Source: an uncultured Anaeroplasma sp.
Lineage (GTDB): Bacteria; Bacillota_I; Bacilli_A; Acholeplasmatales; Anaeroplasmataceae
Assembly: GCA_934216145.1 (NCBI GenBank)
Contig: CAKQBG010000043.1
Location: 1 to 17,631 of the forward strand
Direction of reading: 5' to 3'
DNA length: 17,631 bases
The notes beneath the pieces were generated by a model, which worked only from the letters and a program-made list of their open reading frames with translations, was not told the DNA's origin and searched no databases. Shown here piece by piece: positions 6,828-14,798 of this stretch. The position numbers were made by a program, and so were the translations under genes. Numbering within the stretch: position 1 is the first letter of the stretch; each line of letters starts with the position of its first letter.

Positions 6828-9800
6828 CTATTCCTTAATAGTATTATCCTTTTGAGTAACATTATCAAGTCCTCCTGTTATTTGACCAGCATCACTATTT
6901 AATGTATTACCATCTTTAGCTTCAACATCTCCAGAATTATTACATCCAGATATTAAAGATGAAGAATCATTCGCACTTGCATATCCTACTATTCCACCTG
7001 AATATTTAGTTGATGTTACATTACCACTATTAATACATTGTGACATAACAAGCTTAGCCTGAGCAGTTGAATTAGCTCCCCAAGTATACCAAGTAGCCTT
7101 ACAATAAATACTAATAATTCCAACTATACCTCCAGCAAATTGACCATCTTTAGCTATAATTTCACCACTATTAGTACAATTATTAATATCAACTATATAA
7201 ACATAATTAACCCATGAATCATCTGTTGAAACATTATTTTTAATTTCACCAAAAATTCCACCAACTTTAGTATGACCAATAATCTTTCCTTTATTTACAT
7301 TATTAGTAAAGGAATATTGACCATTTTTAGCATTATTATTAATATATCCTACGATTCCTCCTACACTTGTTGCTTTTAATGCGGATACATTTGCTGTATT
7401 ACTACATCCATTTGCAGTATTTTCTAAATATCCTGCTAATCCGCCAACATAGCCACCTTCGCCATCATAAGAAATATTAAGCTTATTTTCTAATCCCTCT
7501 AAAGAACCTACATAGCCAGCATAACCACCGATATATGCATAATTTTCTTCATTTTCCTTAATATAATTACTTAAATTAACTAATCCAACTTCATTATAAT
7601 CCTTTGTATAATTACCAATCTCAGTACCTTCATTACTACAATCTGAAATCTTAATACCACTTGCATATCCTGCTAAGCCTCCAACATAAGTATTACCATC
7701 GATTGTAAATGAACTTGAAGAAATATATATAATTGAATTAGTATTAGTTGCCTTCGCATATCCAACTAATCCACCGACATAATTTGAACCAATTATTGAA
7801 TTTTTTATTTCAATACTAATTTCTTCTATGTCTGATTTAAATATCATATTATATTTATTGTTCTTATCATTATCATCATAAGATTTATTATCTGATTCCA
7901 TTATTTCAATAAATGGAACAATAACTTTACCAATAATTCCACCAACTGCTTCACTATTATTATTTGTCTTTATTCCTACAATAGTTCCATAATTAATACT
8001 ATCTAATATTTGTAAATCATAAGCAGAATTATTACTGTAAATATTACCAAATAAGCCACCTACATTAGATAAACCACTAACTACAGCGAAATTAACATTT
8101 TCACTAAATATGATTTTACTATTAATATCAGTATGGTCAACATATCCAACTAATCCACCAACATTTGAAACTTTTTCAGCACTAATAATTCCATTATTCT
8201 TACAATTAGAAATTGTTCCATTAGAATAACCTGCTATTCCACCTACATTAATTCCTATATTATCATAACTAATTTTAGTATCATTAGTACAATTTAGAAC
8301 ACTATATCCCTTTCCTACAATTCCACCAAGATAAGCGTAATATACTGAATTAATATTAACATATGAGCTTGCTTCAACTGTTGAGTTTAAAACACAACAT
8401 CCATCAATAACAACTTTTTCTAAGCTTCCAGCTATTCCACCTACCATATATTTAGCTATAATTTTACAATTATTAATATTAGATTCTAAAATATATCCAC
8501 TATTATTAAACTGTCCATAGCCAATTATACCACCTACATAACTATCTCCTGTAATTAAAATAACATCATTATTGTTAGTTTTTTCATCAAGAATAACATT
8601 AGCATTAGTTATCTGATTTCCATAAAAATATCCAAAAATTCCACCTACATAATTCTTTCCACTAACATCCTTAAAATTACTTAAATTTGATAATGTATCA
8701 TTTGTAGTCTTATAATATCCAAATAAACCACCAACATAATCACGTTCAGCAGTTATAACTCCATTATTTATAATATTATTAATTTTACTACTAGTATTTT
8801 TATTAGAATAACCTACTACTCCACCAACATAATTAACTCCTGTAATAGCGCTATTATTAGTTAAATTAGACAAATTACCACTATTAAGCTTACCAATAAA
8901 GCCACCTACTATTGATTCACTAGTACTAGATGTTTTTTCAACTAAAACAAGTGCGCCATTTGTACAATTTTCAATACTACCGCCATCCATTATTCCTGTA
9001 AATGCGCCAACGATTCCATATTTAACAATAAGTTCACTATCAGTAATATTAACATTTGAAATTGTACCAGTTAGTTTTGAAGATAAAATACCACATGTTG
9101 TAAGTATAGATATTGAAGCAATTGACTTAAAACTAAAATTATTAATTATTAAATTACTTATAGATCCACTTACATTTTTAAATAAACCAAGATATTCATC
9201 CTTACTTTCTATAGTAAGATTTTTTAATGTATGACCATTACCATCTAATTCTGCATTTAAATCAAATGCTTCCCAAGTAATATTACTAAAATCTAAATCA
9301 TCCTCTAATTTATATTTTTCAATACTTATATTATCTTTAATTGCTTTTAAATCATTAATACTATTAATTGAAAATACACCTAAATTATAACTAACACTAC
9401 CTCCACCAACATACTTACTACCAGTTGAAGTACCATATACATGACAACTAATAATACTTACAGTACCAGTATTAGATTTACCTAATATTTGTCCACAAAA
9501 TGATGATGAAATATCTCCATAATTTATACATTCTCTAATTTCTCCTGCTGTATTAGTCCAACCAACAATTCCTCCAGCATTAGAACCACCACTAATATTT
9601 CCATAATTTTCACAATTTAATATTTTTGAATAATTACCTGCGGCACCAATTATTCCACCAATACTATAAGAATTAGATTTAGTTATAATATTAGCTTTAT
9701 TAACACAATTATATATTTGAACTGAATTAGATGAGCTATATCCTGCTATTCCACCAATATCATTATTACTAGTATTTAAATTTATTTCACCTAAAATAGT

Positions 9801-10103
9801 AACATCATGAATAACAGCATTTCCATTAAGCTCTGATGCTAAAATACCAACTCTTTCTTCATTATTAGCTGAAGTAATATTACCTTCTAATGTAACATTA
9901 AATATTGTTCCACTAAAATAATTAAATAAACTAGAGCTAATATTTGAAATTTTATAACCACATCCATTAAATATTCCACTATAATTACATTTCAAAACAA
10001 AATCATTAGTTAACTGAATATTATGTGCTAAGTATACATTCTTTCCTTTATTAGACTTATCACTAAGTAACAATAAATCAGATTGATTATTTATTATAAT
10101 TGA
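6828..10103 (-). repeat. GLUG-type beta-solenoid repeat region of the giant lipoprotein
   Basis: Residues about 861-1951 contain 22 GGxxG motifs, usually V/I-G-G-I/L-x-G-Y, spaced about 25-70 residues apart. Most are followed by an xxCxNxGxI strand. Two header segments of the kind that opens GLUG arrays are present: residues about 865-915 (ending GIFNGCGYKISNI) and about 1106-1160 (ending ELDGNGHTLKNLTI). This suggests two consecutive solenoid blocks. The repeats are diverged at DNA level, so this is not a slippage-type tandem repeat. Confidence 0.8.
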
Positions 10104-12683
10104 ATCTGTATCACTTTTCCATTCCGCAATAAACTCAATATCAGTATCATATGTCCAAGTAATCATATTATCAATTATAGTTTTATTACTATCAGTACTT
10201 AAATACCATCCAACAAATTCATATCCTACTCTTGATGGTACAGGTAAAATTATATTAGAATCATATTCAAATTCATATTCACTAATATTATCACTACCAT
10301 CAGCTAAATGAAATTTAGCTTGATATGTTTTGGCTTTTAAATTAATACTAATTTCAACATTTTTATTTTCCATTACAAAATTAATATTTTTTAATTCATA
10401 TGATTTTCCATTAATTTTATAATTAACGAATTTATATCCAGTCTTTTCTAAAATATCAATATTTACTTCTTGACCTTCAAAATAAAAATCCTCTAATCCT
10501 ATAATTTCACATTGCTTACTTGAATAAGTAATATTAATATAAAGCTTATCCTTATATTCAGCATAAACTGTAAGCTCAGTATAGAAATCACATATATTTA
10601 ATGAATTTCCTTTCTGATCAGTTATATAAACCTTTTCATCACCATTTAAAATATACCAACCAACAAAAGCCTTATCATTCGCATTTGGTACTGCTAATTT
10701 ATAATTCTCTCCATACTTTAGCTCTTTAGTACTAGTATTTACTTTACCAATTCCAGCATCATATGTAATATAAAAAGTAATTGGTTCATATTTTGCTATA
10801 AGCTTAATATTTTTAGTATATGTCCAAGTAATATTTCCTATAATTTCCGTTTTACTTTCATCATTACTTAAATACCATCCAAGAAAATTATATCCAGTCT
10901 TAGAAGGTGTAGGTAATTCATAGCTACTATTATAATCAACAGTATCATTTGTAATACAATCATTTCCACCATTCAAATCAAATTCAACAGTATATGTTAT
11001 AGGCTTATAATTAATTACAATTTCTACATTTTTATTTGGCATTAAGAAATTAATTTCACGAGAAGTATATGTATTACCATTAATAACATAATTAGTAAAT
11101 TCATATCCTGGATTATCTTCAATTGTTAAAGCTACAATATCATTTTCAAAATAATATAAATTTAAATTTTTTACAGTTCCTTTAGAATCACAATTAGGAA
11201 TTACATAATAATAATTAAAATAATCAGCATAAACAGTTAAATCTTCTTCAAATTTACATTTTTCTTTAGAAGCTCCTAAATAATCAGTTATATAAATTTT
11301 TTTATTATTCTTTAATATATACCAACCATAAAATTTTTTATTTTCGCCTATTGATGGTACATCTAGATTATAATCACTACCATATGTTATTATTTTAGAA
11401 TTTTCATTTAAATTACCTTCTCCTACATCATAAGTTATTTCGATATCCTTTCCCTTAAATATAGGATATAACACAAAATCACCATAAGTACCTTTAGTTA
11501 TAGAAAAAATAGCATTAGAAAAATTATTATTCTTCCAACCTAAAAATACATAATTATCCTTTGTTGCTAGAGGCAAATCAAATTCACTTTCAATATTATA
11601 ATAAATATATTTTTCTCCATCAATATTTGTTGATTTATCTATACCTAAGGTTATCTTATAATCAATTGGCTCATAATCAATATAAATTTTAGAATTAGAA
11701 TTAAAATTTACATAATCAATTCGACTTGTTTTATTATATTCATCATACATTCCTTTTATCGTATATCCAGTAAATTCAGGTAAATCTAATTGACTAAGCC
11801 AATACTTACTTCCATCATCATAAACCTTCTTTTCTAAAACAACATCATTTTTAAAATAAAATGAAATATTATTATATTGAGTATAAATTGCATAAAGAGT
11901 TATATCAGATAAAATCTTTTCATCATTATAATATTTAGTATTAGTTTTAGAATCAGAATAACTCCAACCAAGAAATTCATAATTAGAAAAATTATCAATT
12001 TTCTTAGGTTCAATTGTTGAACCATATGAACAATATTCAACATATTGGGTATTTTTCACTTCATCAATAAATGTTACACTATATGTTTCATAAACCCATA
12101 CTGCATGTAGCTTTGCTTCATCAGAACATAAAAAAGTAGAATCAAATTTCTTATCAGTATTAACTGGCATACCATTACCATCAATTACTCTCTCACCATT
12201 ACCATTGTACCAACCATCAAAAACCTGACCTGTTCTTCTTTCATTTGGTATATCAAATTGTTCTATAACTGAATCAAATTCTACATCATTCATAACCTTA
12301 TAAACACGTTTTAAATCATCAGAATAAAATTTTATATCATATCTTTTGACTTTATAATAAGCATAATATTGTTGACCTGCATGAAAATAACAACCATCGT
12401 TTAATTTAAAATTAGGATCAATATACTGCTTACCTTGTCCATTAGCCTCTTCATATATTCCTAAAAAATCATATCCAGTTCTATATACCTTACTAAAAAC
12501 ATTTTCCCAATTAATAGTATCCCAAAAGCCTGGTTTTTCTAAACTATATTGAACATTTTCATCACCTTGATTTACAAAAAAAACTGAATCATAATCATGA
12601 TTATCAATACAGGATGATAAAAATAACATCATAAAACAGATTAAACCACCAAAAATAACTAATAAAAGATTTTTCTTTTTCAT
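6828..12683 (-). CDS. Giant surface lipoprotein with InlB-type B-repeats and GLUG-type beta-solenoid repeats
   Basis: The 1951-residue protein begins with a lipoprotein signal peptide: KKK, a hydrophobic core, and lipobox LSSC with C25 as the lipidated residue. Residues about 100-860 hold repeated F/YxGWY/S modules of the Flg_new / InlB B-repeat class, including divergent ones ending in FVMENKNVEI or FLMPNKNVEI. Within this, residues 416-638 and 639-860 are two copies of a 223-residue super-repeat. Residues about 861-1951 are beta-solenoid-like, with 22 intact GGxxG motifs (such as VGGLVGY) alternating with xxCxNxGxI strands, as in GLUG repeats. No enzymatic domain, LPXTG motif or C-terminal membrane segment is visible, so anchoring is by the N-terminal lipid. 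The ATG at 12683 has GAGGTG 5 bases upstream. Lengthy low-complexity Asn/Ser/Ile composition is typical of secreted adhesin-like proteins of gut bacteria. Adhesion or polymer binding is the likely role, but no ligand can be named. Confidence 0.9.
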   Translation of the reverse strand: MKKKNLLLVIFGGLICFMMLFLSSCIDNHDYDSVFFVNQGDENVQYSLEKPGFWDTINWENVFSKVYRTGYDFLGIYEEANGQGKQYIDPNFKLNDGCYFHAGQQYYAYYKVKRYDIKFYSDDLKRVYKVMNDVEFDSVIEQFDIPNERRTGQVFDGWYNGNGERVIDGNGMPVNTDKKFDSTFLCSDEAKLHAVWVYETYSVTFIDEVKNTQYVEYCSYGSTIEPKKIDNFSNYEFLGWSYSDSKTNTKYYNDEKILSDITLYAIYTQYNNISFYFKNDVVLEKKVYDDGSKYWLSQLDLPEFTGYTIKGMYDEYNKTSRIDYVNFNSNSKIYIDYEPIDYKITLGIDKSTNIDGEKYIYYNIESEFDLPLATKDNYVFLGWKNNNFSNAIFSITKGTYGDFVLYPIFKGKDIEITYDVGEGNLNENSKIITYGSDYNLDVPSIGENKKFYGWYILKNNKKIYITDYLGASKEKCKFEEDLTVYADYFNYYYVIPNCDSKGTVKNLNLYYFENDIVALTIEDNPGYEFTNYVINGNTYTSREINFLMPNKNVEIVINYKPITYTVEFDLNGGNDCITNDTVDYNSSYELPTPSKTGYNFLGWYLSNDESKTEIIGNITWTYTKNIKLIAKYEPITFYITYDAGIGKVNTSTKELKYGENYKLAVPNANDKAFVGWYILNGDEKVYITDQKGNSLNICDFYTELTVYAEYKDKLYINITYSSKQCEIIGLEDFYFEGQEVNIDILEKTGYKFVNYKINGKSYELKNINFVMENKNVEISINLKAKTYQAKFHLADGSDNISEYEFEYDSNIILPVPSRVGYEFVGWYLSTDSNKTIIDNMITWTYDTDIEFIAEWKSDTDSIIINNQSDLLLLSDKSNKGKNVYLAHNIQLTNDFVLKCNYSGIFNGCGYKISNISSSLFNYFSGTIFNVTLEGNITSANNEERVGILASELNGNAVIHDVTILGEINLNTSNNDIGGIAGYSSSNSVQIYNCVNKANIITKSNSYSIGGIIGAAGNYSKILNCENYGNISGGSNAGGIVGWTNTAGEIRECINYGDISSSFCGQILGKSNTGTVSIISCHVYGTSTGSKYVGGGSVSYNLGVFSINSINDLKAIKDNISIEKYKLEDDLDFSNITWEAFDLNAELDGNGHTLKNLTIESKDEYLGLFKNVSGSISNLIINNFSFKSIASISILTTCGILSSKLTGTISNVNITDSELIVKYGIVGAFTGIMDGGSIENCTNGALVLVEKTSSTSESIVGGFIGKLNSGNLSNLTNNSAITGVNYVGGVVGYSNKNTSSKINNIINNGVITAERDYVGGLFGYYKTTNDTLSNLSNFKDVSGKNYVGGIFGYFYGNQITNANVILDEKTNNNDVILITGDSYVGGIIGYGQFNNSGYILESNINNCKIIAKYMVGGIAGSLEKVVIDGCCVLNSTVEASSYVNINSVYYAYLGGIVGKGYSVLNCTNDTKISYDNIGINVGGIAGYSNGTISNCKNNGIISAEKVSNVGGLVGYVDHTDINSKIIFSENVNFAVVSGLSNVGGLFGNIYSNNSAYDLQILDSINYGTIVGIKTNNNSEAVGGIIGKVIVPFIEIMESDNKSYDDNDKNNKYNMIFKSDIEEISIEIKNSIIGSNYVGGLVGYAKATNTNSIIYISSSSFTIDGNTYVGGLAGYASGIKISDCSNEGTEIGNYTKDYNEVGLVNLSNYIKENEENYAYIGGYAGYVGSLEGLENKLNISYDGEGGYVGGLAGYLENTANGCSNTANVSALKATSVGGIVGYINNNAKNGQYSFTNNVNKGKIIGHTKVGGIFGEIKNNVSTDDSWVNYVYIVDINNCTNSGEIIAKDGQFAGGIVGIISIYCKATWYTWGANSTAQAKLVMSQCINSGNVTSTKYSGGIVGYASANDSSSLISGCNNSGDVEAKDGNTLNSDAGQITGGLDNVTQKDNTIKE
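10104..11438 (-). repeat. Tandem 223-residue (669-bp) super-repeat inside the giant lipoprotein
   Basis: Copy 1 covers residues 416-638 (nt 11438-10770) and copy 2 about 639-860 (nt 10769-10104). Landmarks recur at offsets of 222-223: ITYDVGEG/ITYDAGIG (416, 639), GWYIL (453, 675), YEFTNYVING/YKFVNYKING (527, 750), GWYLS (602, 825) and ITWTY (618, 841). Each copy is a three-part unit: B-repeat, divergent B-repeat, B-repeat. Copies differ at many residues, so the duplication is old. Confidence 0.85.
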
Positions 12684-12719
12684 TTTAACACCTCATAAAT
12701 AATCGTTTTTTATATAATT

Positions 12720-12725
12720 ATTATA
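12720..12725 (-). promoter_or_regulatory. Probable -10 of the giant lipoprotein gene
   Basis: A perfect TATAAT lies on the minus strand 36 bases before the start codon. No TTGACA-like -35 is found at 16-18 bases. That position is instead occupied by tandem AAGTGCTAA sites (12733-12752). Confidence 0.5.
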
Positions 12726-12732
12726 TAAATTC

Positions 12733-12752
12733 AAGTGCTAAAAAAGTGCTAA
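12733..12752. promoter_or_regulatory. Tandem AAGTGCTAA direct repeat, candidate operator
   Basis: AAGTGCTAA occurs at 12733-12741 and again at 12744-12752, exactly 11 bp apart (about one helical turn), overlapping the expected -35 of the giant lipoprotein gene. The minus-strand form TTAGCACTT resembles the half-site TTAGCACTC of the HrcA operator CIRCE. CIRCE is an inverted repeat with a 9-bp spacer, whereas this is direct, so HrcA binding is not implied. Confidence 0.4.
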
Positions 12753-12840
12753 ATTTTATTTTTATATAAAAATCTTTAATAATAAAATAAAAAGATTATT
12801 TTCCTTACTCAATACTTATTTGATATAAGCTAATAAACAA

Positions 12841-12868
12841 AAAAATGGAGATTAAACTCTCCATTTTT
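12841..12868 (-). terminator. Terminator after the small membrane protein gene
   Basis: AAAAATGGAGA (12841-12851) and TCTCCATTTTT (12858-12868) form an 11-bp inverted repeat around TTAAAC. On the minus strand the T-rich arm serves as the T run. It overlaps the stop codon of the 76-codon gene and could work in both directions. Confidence 0.7.
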
Positions 12869-13097
12869 ATTCATTCAAAGTTTTATTAAAAGCTTTAGCC
12901 TTTCTAAAATAAATAATTGAAATAACTACATCTATTACATACATAAATGAACCAATACCAGTAATAAAAATAGTTATATAATCTACTAATACTACAAATA
13001 ATAAAACTCCAATTCCCCATATAATCATTAAAACGCCTAAACAACCTAATAAAAAATTTATTATATATGCAGGAATTTGAATGCATTTTGTTAACAT
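12867..13097 (-). CDS. Small two-helix membrane protein, unknown function
   Basis: The 76-residue product is mostly hydrophobic, with two predicted membrane segments at about residues 11-37 (AYIINFLLGCLGVLMIIWGI onward) and 40-64. It ends with a charged tail, FRKAKAFNKTLNE. I do not recognise a family. The ATG at 13097 has no ribosome binding site; the frame stays open upstream to a TAG near 13150, but offers no ATG, GTG or TTG start. A terminator overlaps its stop codon, and the ispE-operon terminator lies just upstream, so it would be transcribed alone from an unseen promoter. The coherent hydrophobic pattern and terminator support a real gene; the poor start weakens it. A relation to the neighbouring lipoprotein gene (same strand, downstream) is possible but unproven. 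Confidence 0.5.
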   Translation of the reverse strand: MLTKCIQIPAYIINFLLGCLGVLMIIWGIGVLLFVVLVDYITIFITGIGSFMYVIDVVISIIYFRKAKAFNKTLNE

Positions 13098-13133
13098 ATT
13101 AATTTTAGAAGGATCATCTATATTACTTTTATT

Positions 13134-13162
13134 TAAAAAACATGATTGCTATCATTTTTAAA
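13134..13162 (-). terminator. Terminator of the rnmV-rsmA-yabG-ispE operon
   Basis: On the minus strand ATGAT (13155-13151), loop AGCA, ATCAT (13146-13142), then G and six Ts. Flanking A and T runs extend the pairing with one bulged G. It lies about 25 bases after the ispE stop. The stem is AT-rich, so it may be leaky. Confidence 0.6.
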
Positions 13163-13181
13163 TGTTTTGCTATAATATTAC

Positions 13182-14003
13182 CTATTCTAGAAAATTACAT
13201 ACCTTAACATATGTATCCTCTTTAGCTTCTGCCATTATCCTTTCAACATCATCATCACTTGGATTTAAAATAAACATAGTAGGACCACTACCACTAATAT
13301 GAACCTTATTATATTTAGATAAAATAGTATATAAATATCTTAAATCACTACTTAATAGCAATGATGTCTTATTTAAATCATTAAAAATATATTCATCTAG
13401 CAATTGAGAATTATTTTCCTTTAAGGCTTTATAAATATTTTCCTCATAAACACTTCTATCACATACTTCGTATTGATAATTTTGATATACTAGCTTAGTA
13501 GATAAACCAAAGTTAGGCTTAATAAGTAATACCTTCATCTTAGGTAATTTAAGATTAATAGGATTAACAATTTCTCCATAATGTGAGCATTTAGCAAGCT
13601 TTGTCTTTATAAAAAACGCAACATCACTACCTAAATATGAGCATAAATTCTCAAGCTCACTATCAGTAATACTAGGCTTATACAATTTTCTTAATCCCCT
13701 TAATACTGCAGCAGCATCACTACTTCCTCCAGCTAATCCAGCTTCCATAGGAATATTCTTTTTATATTTAATTTTCACTCCACCATTAATATTAAAGGAT
13801 TTAAAAAATAATACTGCTGCCTTATACATAATATTATTTTCTATAACATCATTTACTATTATAATCTCATCATTCTTTTCTAATTCTATTTCATCATAAA
13901 TATTAATAGGTACCATAATAGTATTAACTAAATGATAATTCTTTTCATCTGTATTTAATACCTCAAGCGATAAATTAATTTTTGCATAAGCTCTCTCAAT
14001 CAT
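13182..14003 (-). CDS. ispE: 4-diphosphocytidyl-2-C-methyl-D-erythritol kinase
   Basis: IspE is a cytoplasmic GHMP-family kinase that phosphorylates CDP-methylerythritol in the MEP pathway to isoprenoid precursors. At 273 residues it is close to the usual length. The N-terminal AYAKINLSLEV contains K8, the conserved lysine. The ATP-binding motif PMEAGLAGGSSDAAA is at residues 85-99, GSDVAFF with the conserved Asp (D127) follows, and the C-terminal GHMP motif HISGSGPTMF is at 235-244. The ATG at 14003 is 3 bases after the yabG stop. Its ribosome binding site GAGGT lies across the end of yabG, so translation is probably coupled. It is the last gene of the operon. B. subtilis has veg and sspF between yabG and ispE; they are absent here. 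The gene implies that the organism uses the MEP rather than the mevalonate route. Confidence 0.96.
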   Translation of the reverse strand: MIERAYAKINLSLEVLNTDEKNYHLVNTIMVPINIYDEIELEKNDEIIIVNDVIENNIMYKAAVLFFKSFNINGGVKIKYKKNIPMEAGLAGGSSDAAAVLRGLRKLYKPSITDSELENLCSYLGSDVAFFIKTKLAKCSHYGEIVNPINLKLPKMKVLLIKPNFGLSTKLVYQNYQYEVCDRSVYEENIYKALKENNSQLLDEYIFNDLNKTSLLLSSDLRYLYTILSKYNKVHISGSGPTMFILNPSDDDVERIMAEAKEDTYVKVCNFLE

Positions 14004-14006
14004 ATT

Positions 14007-14774
14007 CTACCTCACTAATAACCTCATTTTGCCAAATGATTCAATTCCACCTATAATTCTCTTTTTAAGCTTTGAAATTTTTTCCATAATCTCAATATCA
14101 ATTATTTGATTAAAAGGAGTAATAGCAGCTAAAACAGCAATTAATGCTGGATCATACGCCTCTATTTTTTCTCTATTAATAGCAGAAGCAGAATTAGCAC
14201 CAGCAGCAATCAAAGCCTCTAAATTACTACCACACGCTCCTGCAAATACATATATTTCGTCTAAAGAATATTTTTCTCTAATTTTAATAAGAGAATCCAT
14301 AAAATTAGAAGTGTTTCTATAATTGTTAATATTATTAATTCCTCTACCATTATAAGAATCATGTCCTGTTAGAACAATAATATTAGGTCTATAAATATTA
14401 ATATCTTTAAGAATTCTATTCTTAATATCACTCTCATTAGCTAATATGCCTTTAGCATATAAGCCAATAGACTTATATAAATCTAAACATTTATCTAAAT
14501 ATTCCTTATCACTATCATAATGTAATATTTTACCTGGTAAATGTGCTATTTTTCCTTTATATTGTTCTATTATTCTATTTTTATAATTTTGTTCTTCAAT
14601 ATTTTTCTTTTCAATATCACTATTTAAAACTAATTCTAAATCAGAAATTAGAGCATCTGCTATTAATCTAACAAATATGCCTGCTAATAAAGCTTTATCA
14701 TCAGTTATATCTATTATTTTAAAAATAATATCTCCATTATATTTTTTTCTAACAACTATAGAACCAATTTCCAT
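14007..14774 (-). CDS. yabG: Sporulation-specific protease YabG
   Basis: YabG cleaves spore coat proteins, and in clostridia also the germination proteins SleC and CspBA, during late sporulation. The 255-residue protein is somewhat shorter than the B. subtilis form (about 290). It starts with MEIGSIVVRKKYNGDI, as the family does. The two conserved stretches that carry the presumed catalytic His and Cys are visible: LTGHDSYNG (residues 135-143, H138) and FAGACGSNLEALIAAGA (C181). The start is ATG 14774, with GGTGAT 3-8 bases upstream; a TTG one codon earlier abuts that site and is rejected. The gene lies between rsmA and ispE with no clear promoter of its own. A 6-bp hairpin (14782-14797) covers the GG of its ribosome binding site. 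Confidence 0.93.
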   Translation of the reverse strand: MEIGSIVVRKKYNGDIIFKIIDITDDKALLAGIFVRLIADALISDLELVLNSDIEKKNIEEQNYKNRIIEQYKGKIAHLPGKILHYDSDKEYLDKCLDLYKSIGLYAKGILANESDIKNRILKDINIYRPNIIVLTGHDSYNGRGINNINNYRNTSNFMDSLIKIREKYSLDEIYVFAGACGSNLEALIAAGANSASAINREKIEAYDPALIAVLAAITPFNQIIDIEIMEKISKLKKRIIGGIESFGKMRLLVR

Positions 14775-14781
14775 CAAATCA

Positions 14782-14797
14782 CCATATTAATATATGG
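14782..14797 (-). promoter_or_regulatory. Hairpin covering the yabG ribosome binding site
   Basis: Read on the minus strand, CCATAT (14797-14792), loop ATTA, ATATGG (14787-14782) form a 6-bp stem. The final GG belongs to the yabG Shine-Dalgarno GGTGAT (14783-14778). The hairpin begins one base after the rsmA stop codon (14801-14799), so a ribosome finishing rsmA would open it. Confidence 0.45.
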
Positions 14798-14798
14798 A

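Noticed and set aside
6828..10103. CRISPR array or DNA-level minisatellite in the giant gene
   Set aside because: The repetition is at protein level (GGxxG motifs), with variable spacing and diverged codons inside one continuous reading frame.
12733..12752. A true CIRCE (HrcA) operator
   Set aside because: CIRCE is an inverted repeat with a 9-bp spacer. Here the two half-site-like elements are direct repeats 11 bp apart, and there is no chaperone gene nearby.
12904..13086. A 60-codon frame with many Tyr, Phe and Ser codons overlapping the small membrane protein gene
   Set aside because: It is an out-of-frame shadow on the same strand with AT-driven composition and no ribosome binding site.
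14788..14796. CATATATTA as a sigma-K -10 for yabG
   Set aside because: It fits CATAnnnTA, but transcription would start within the yabG ribosome binding site and no -35 element is apparent.
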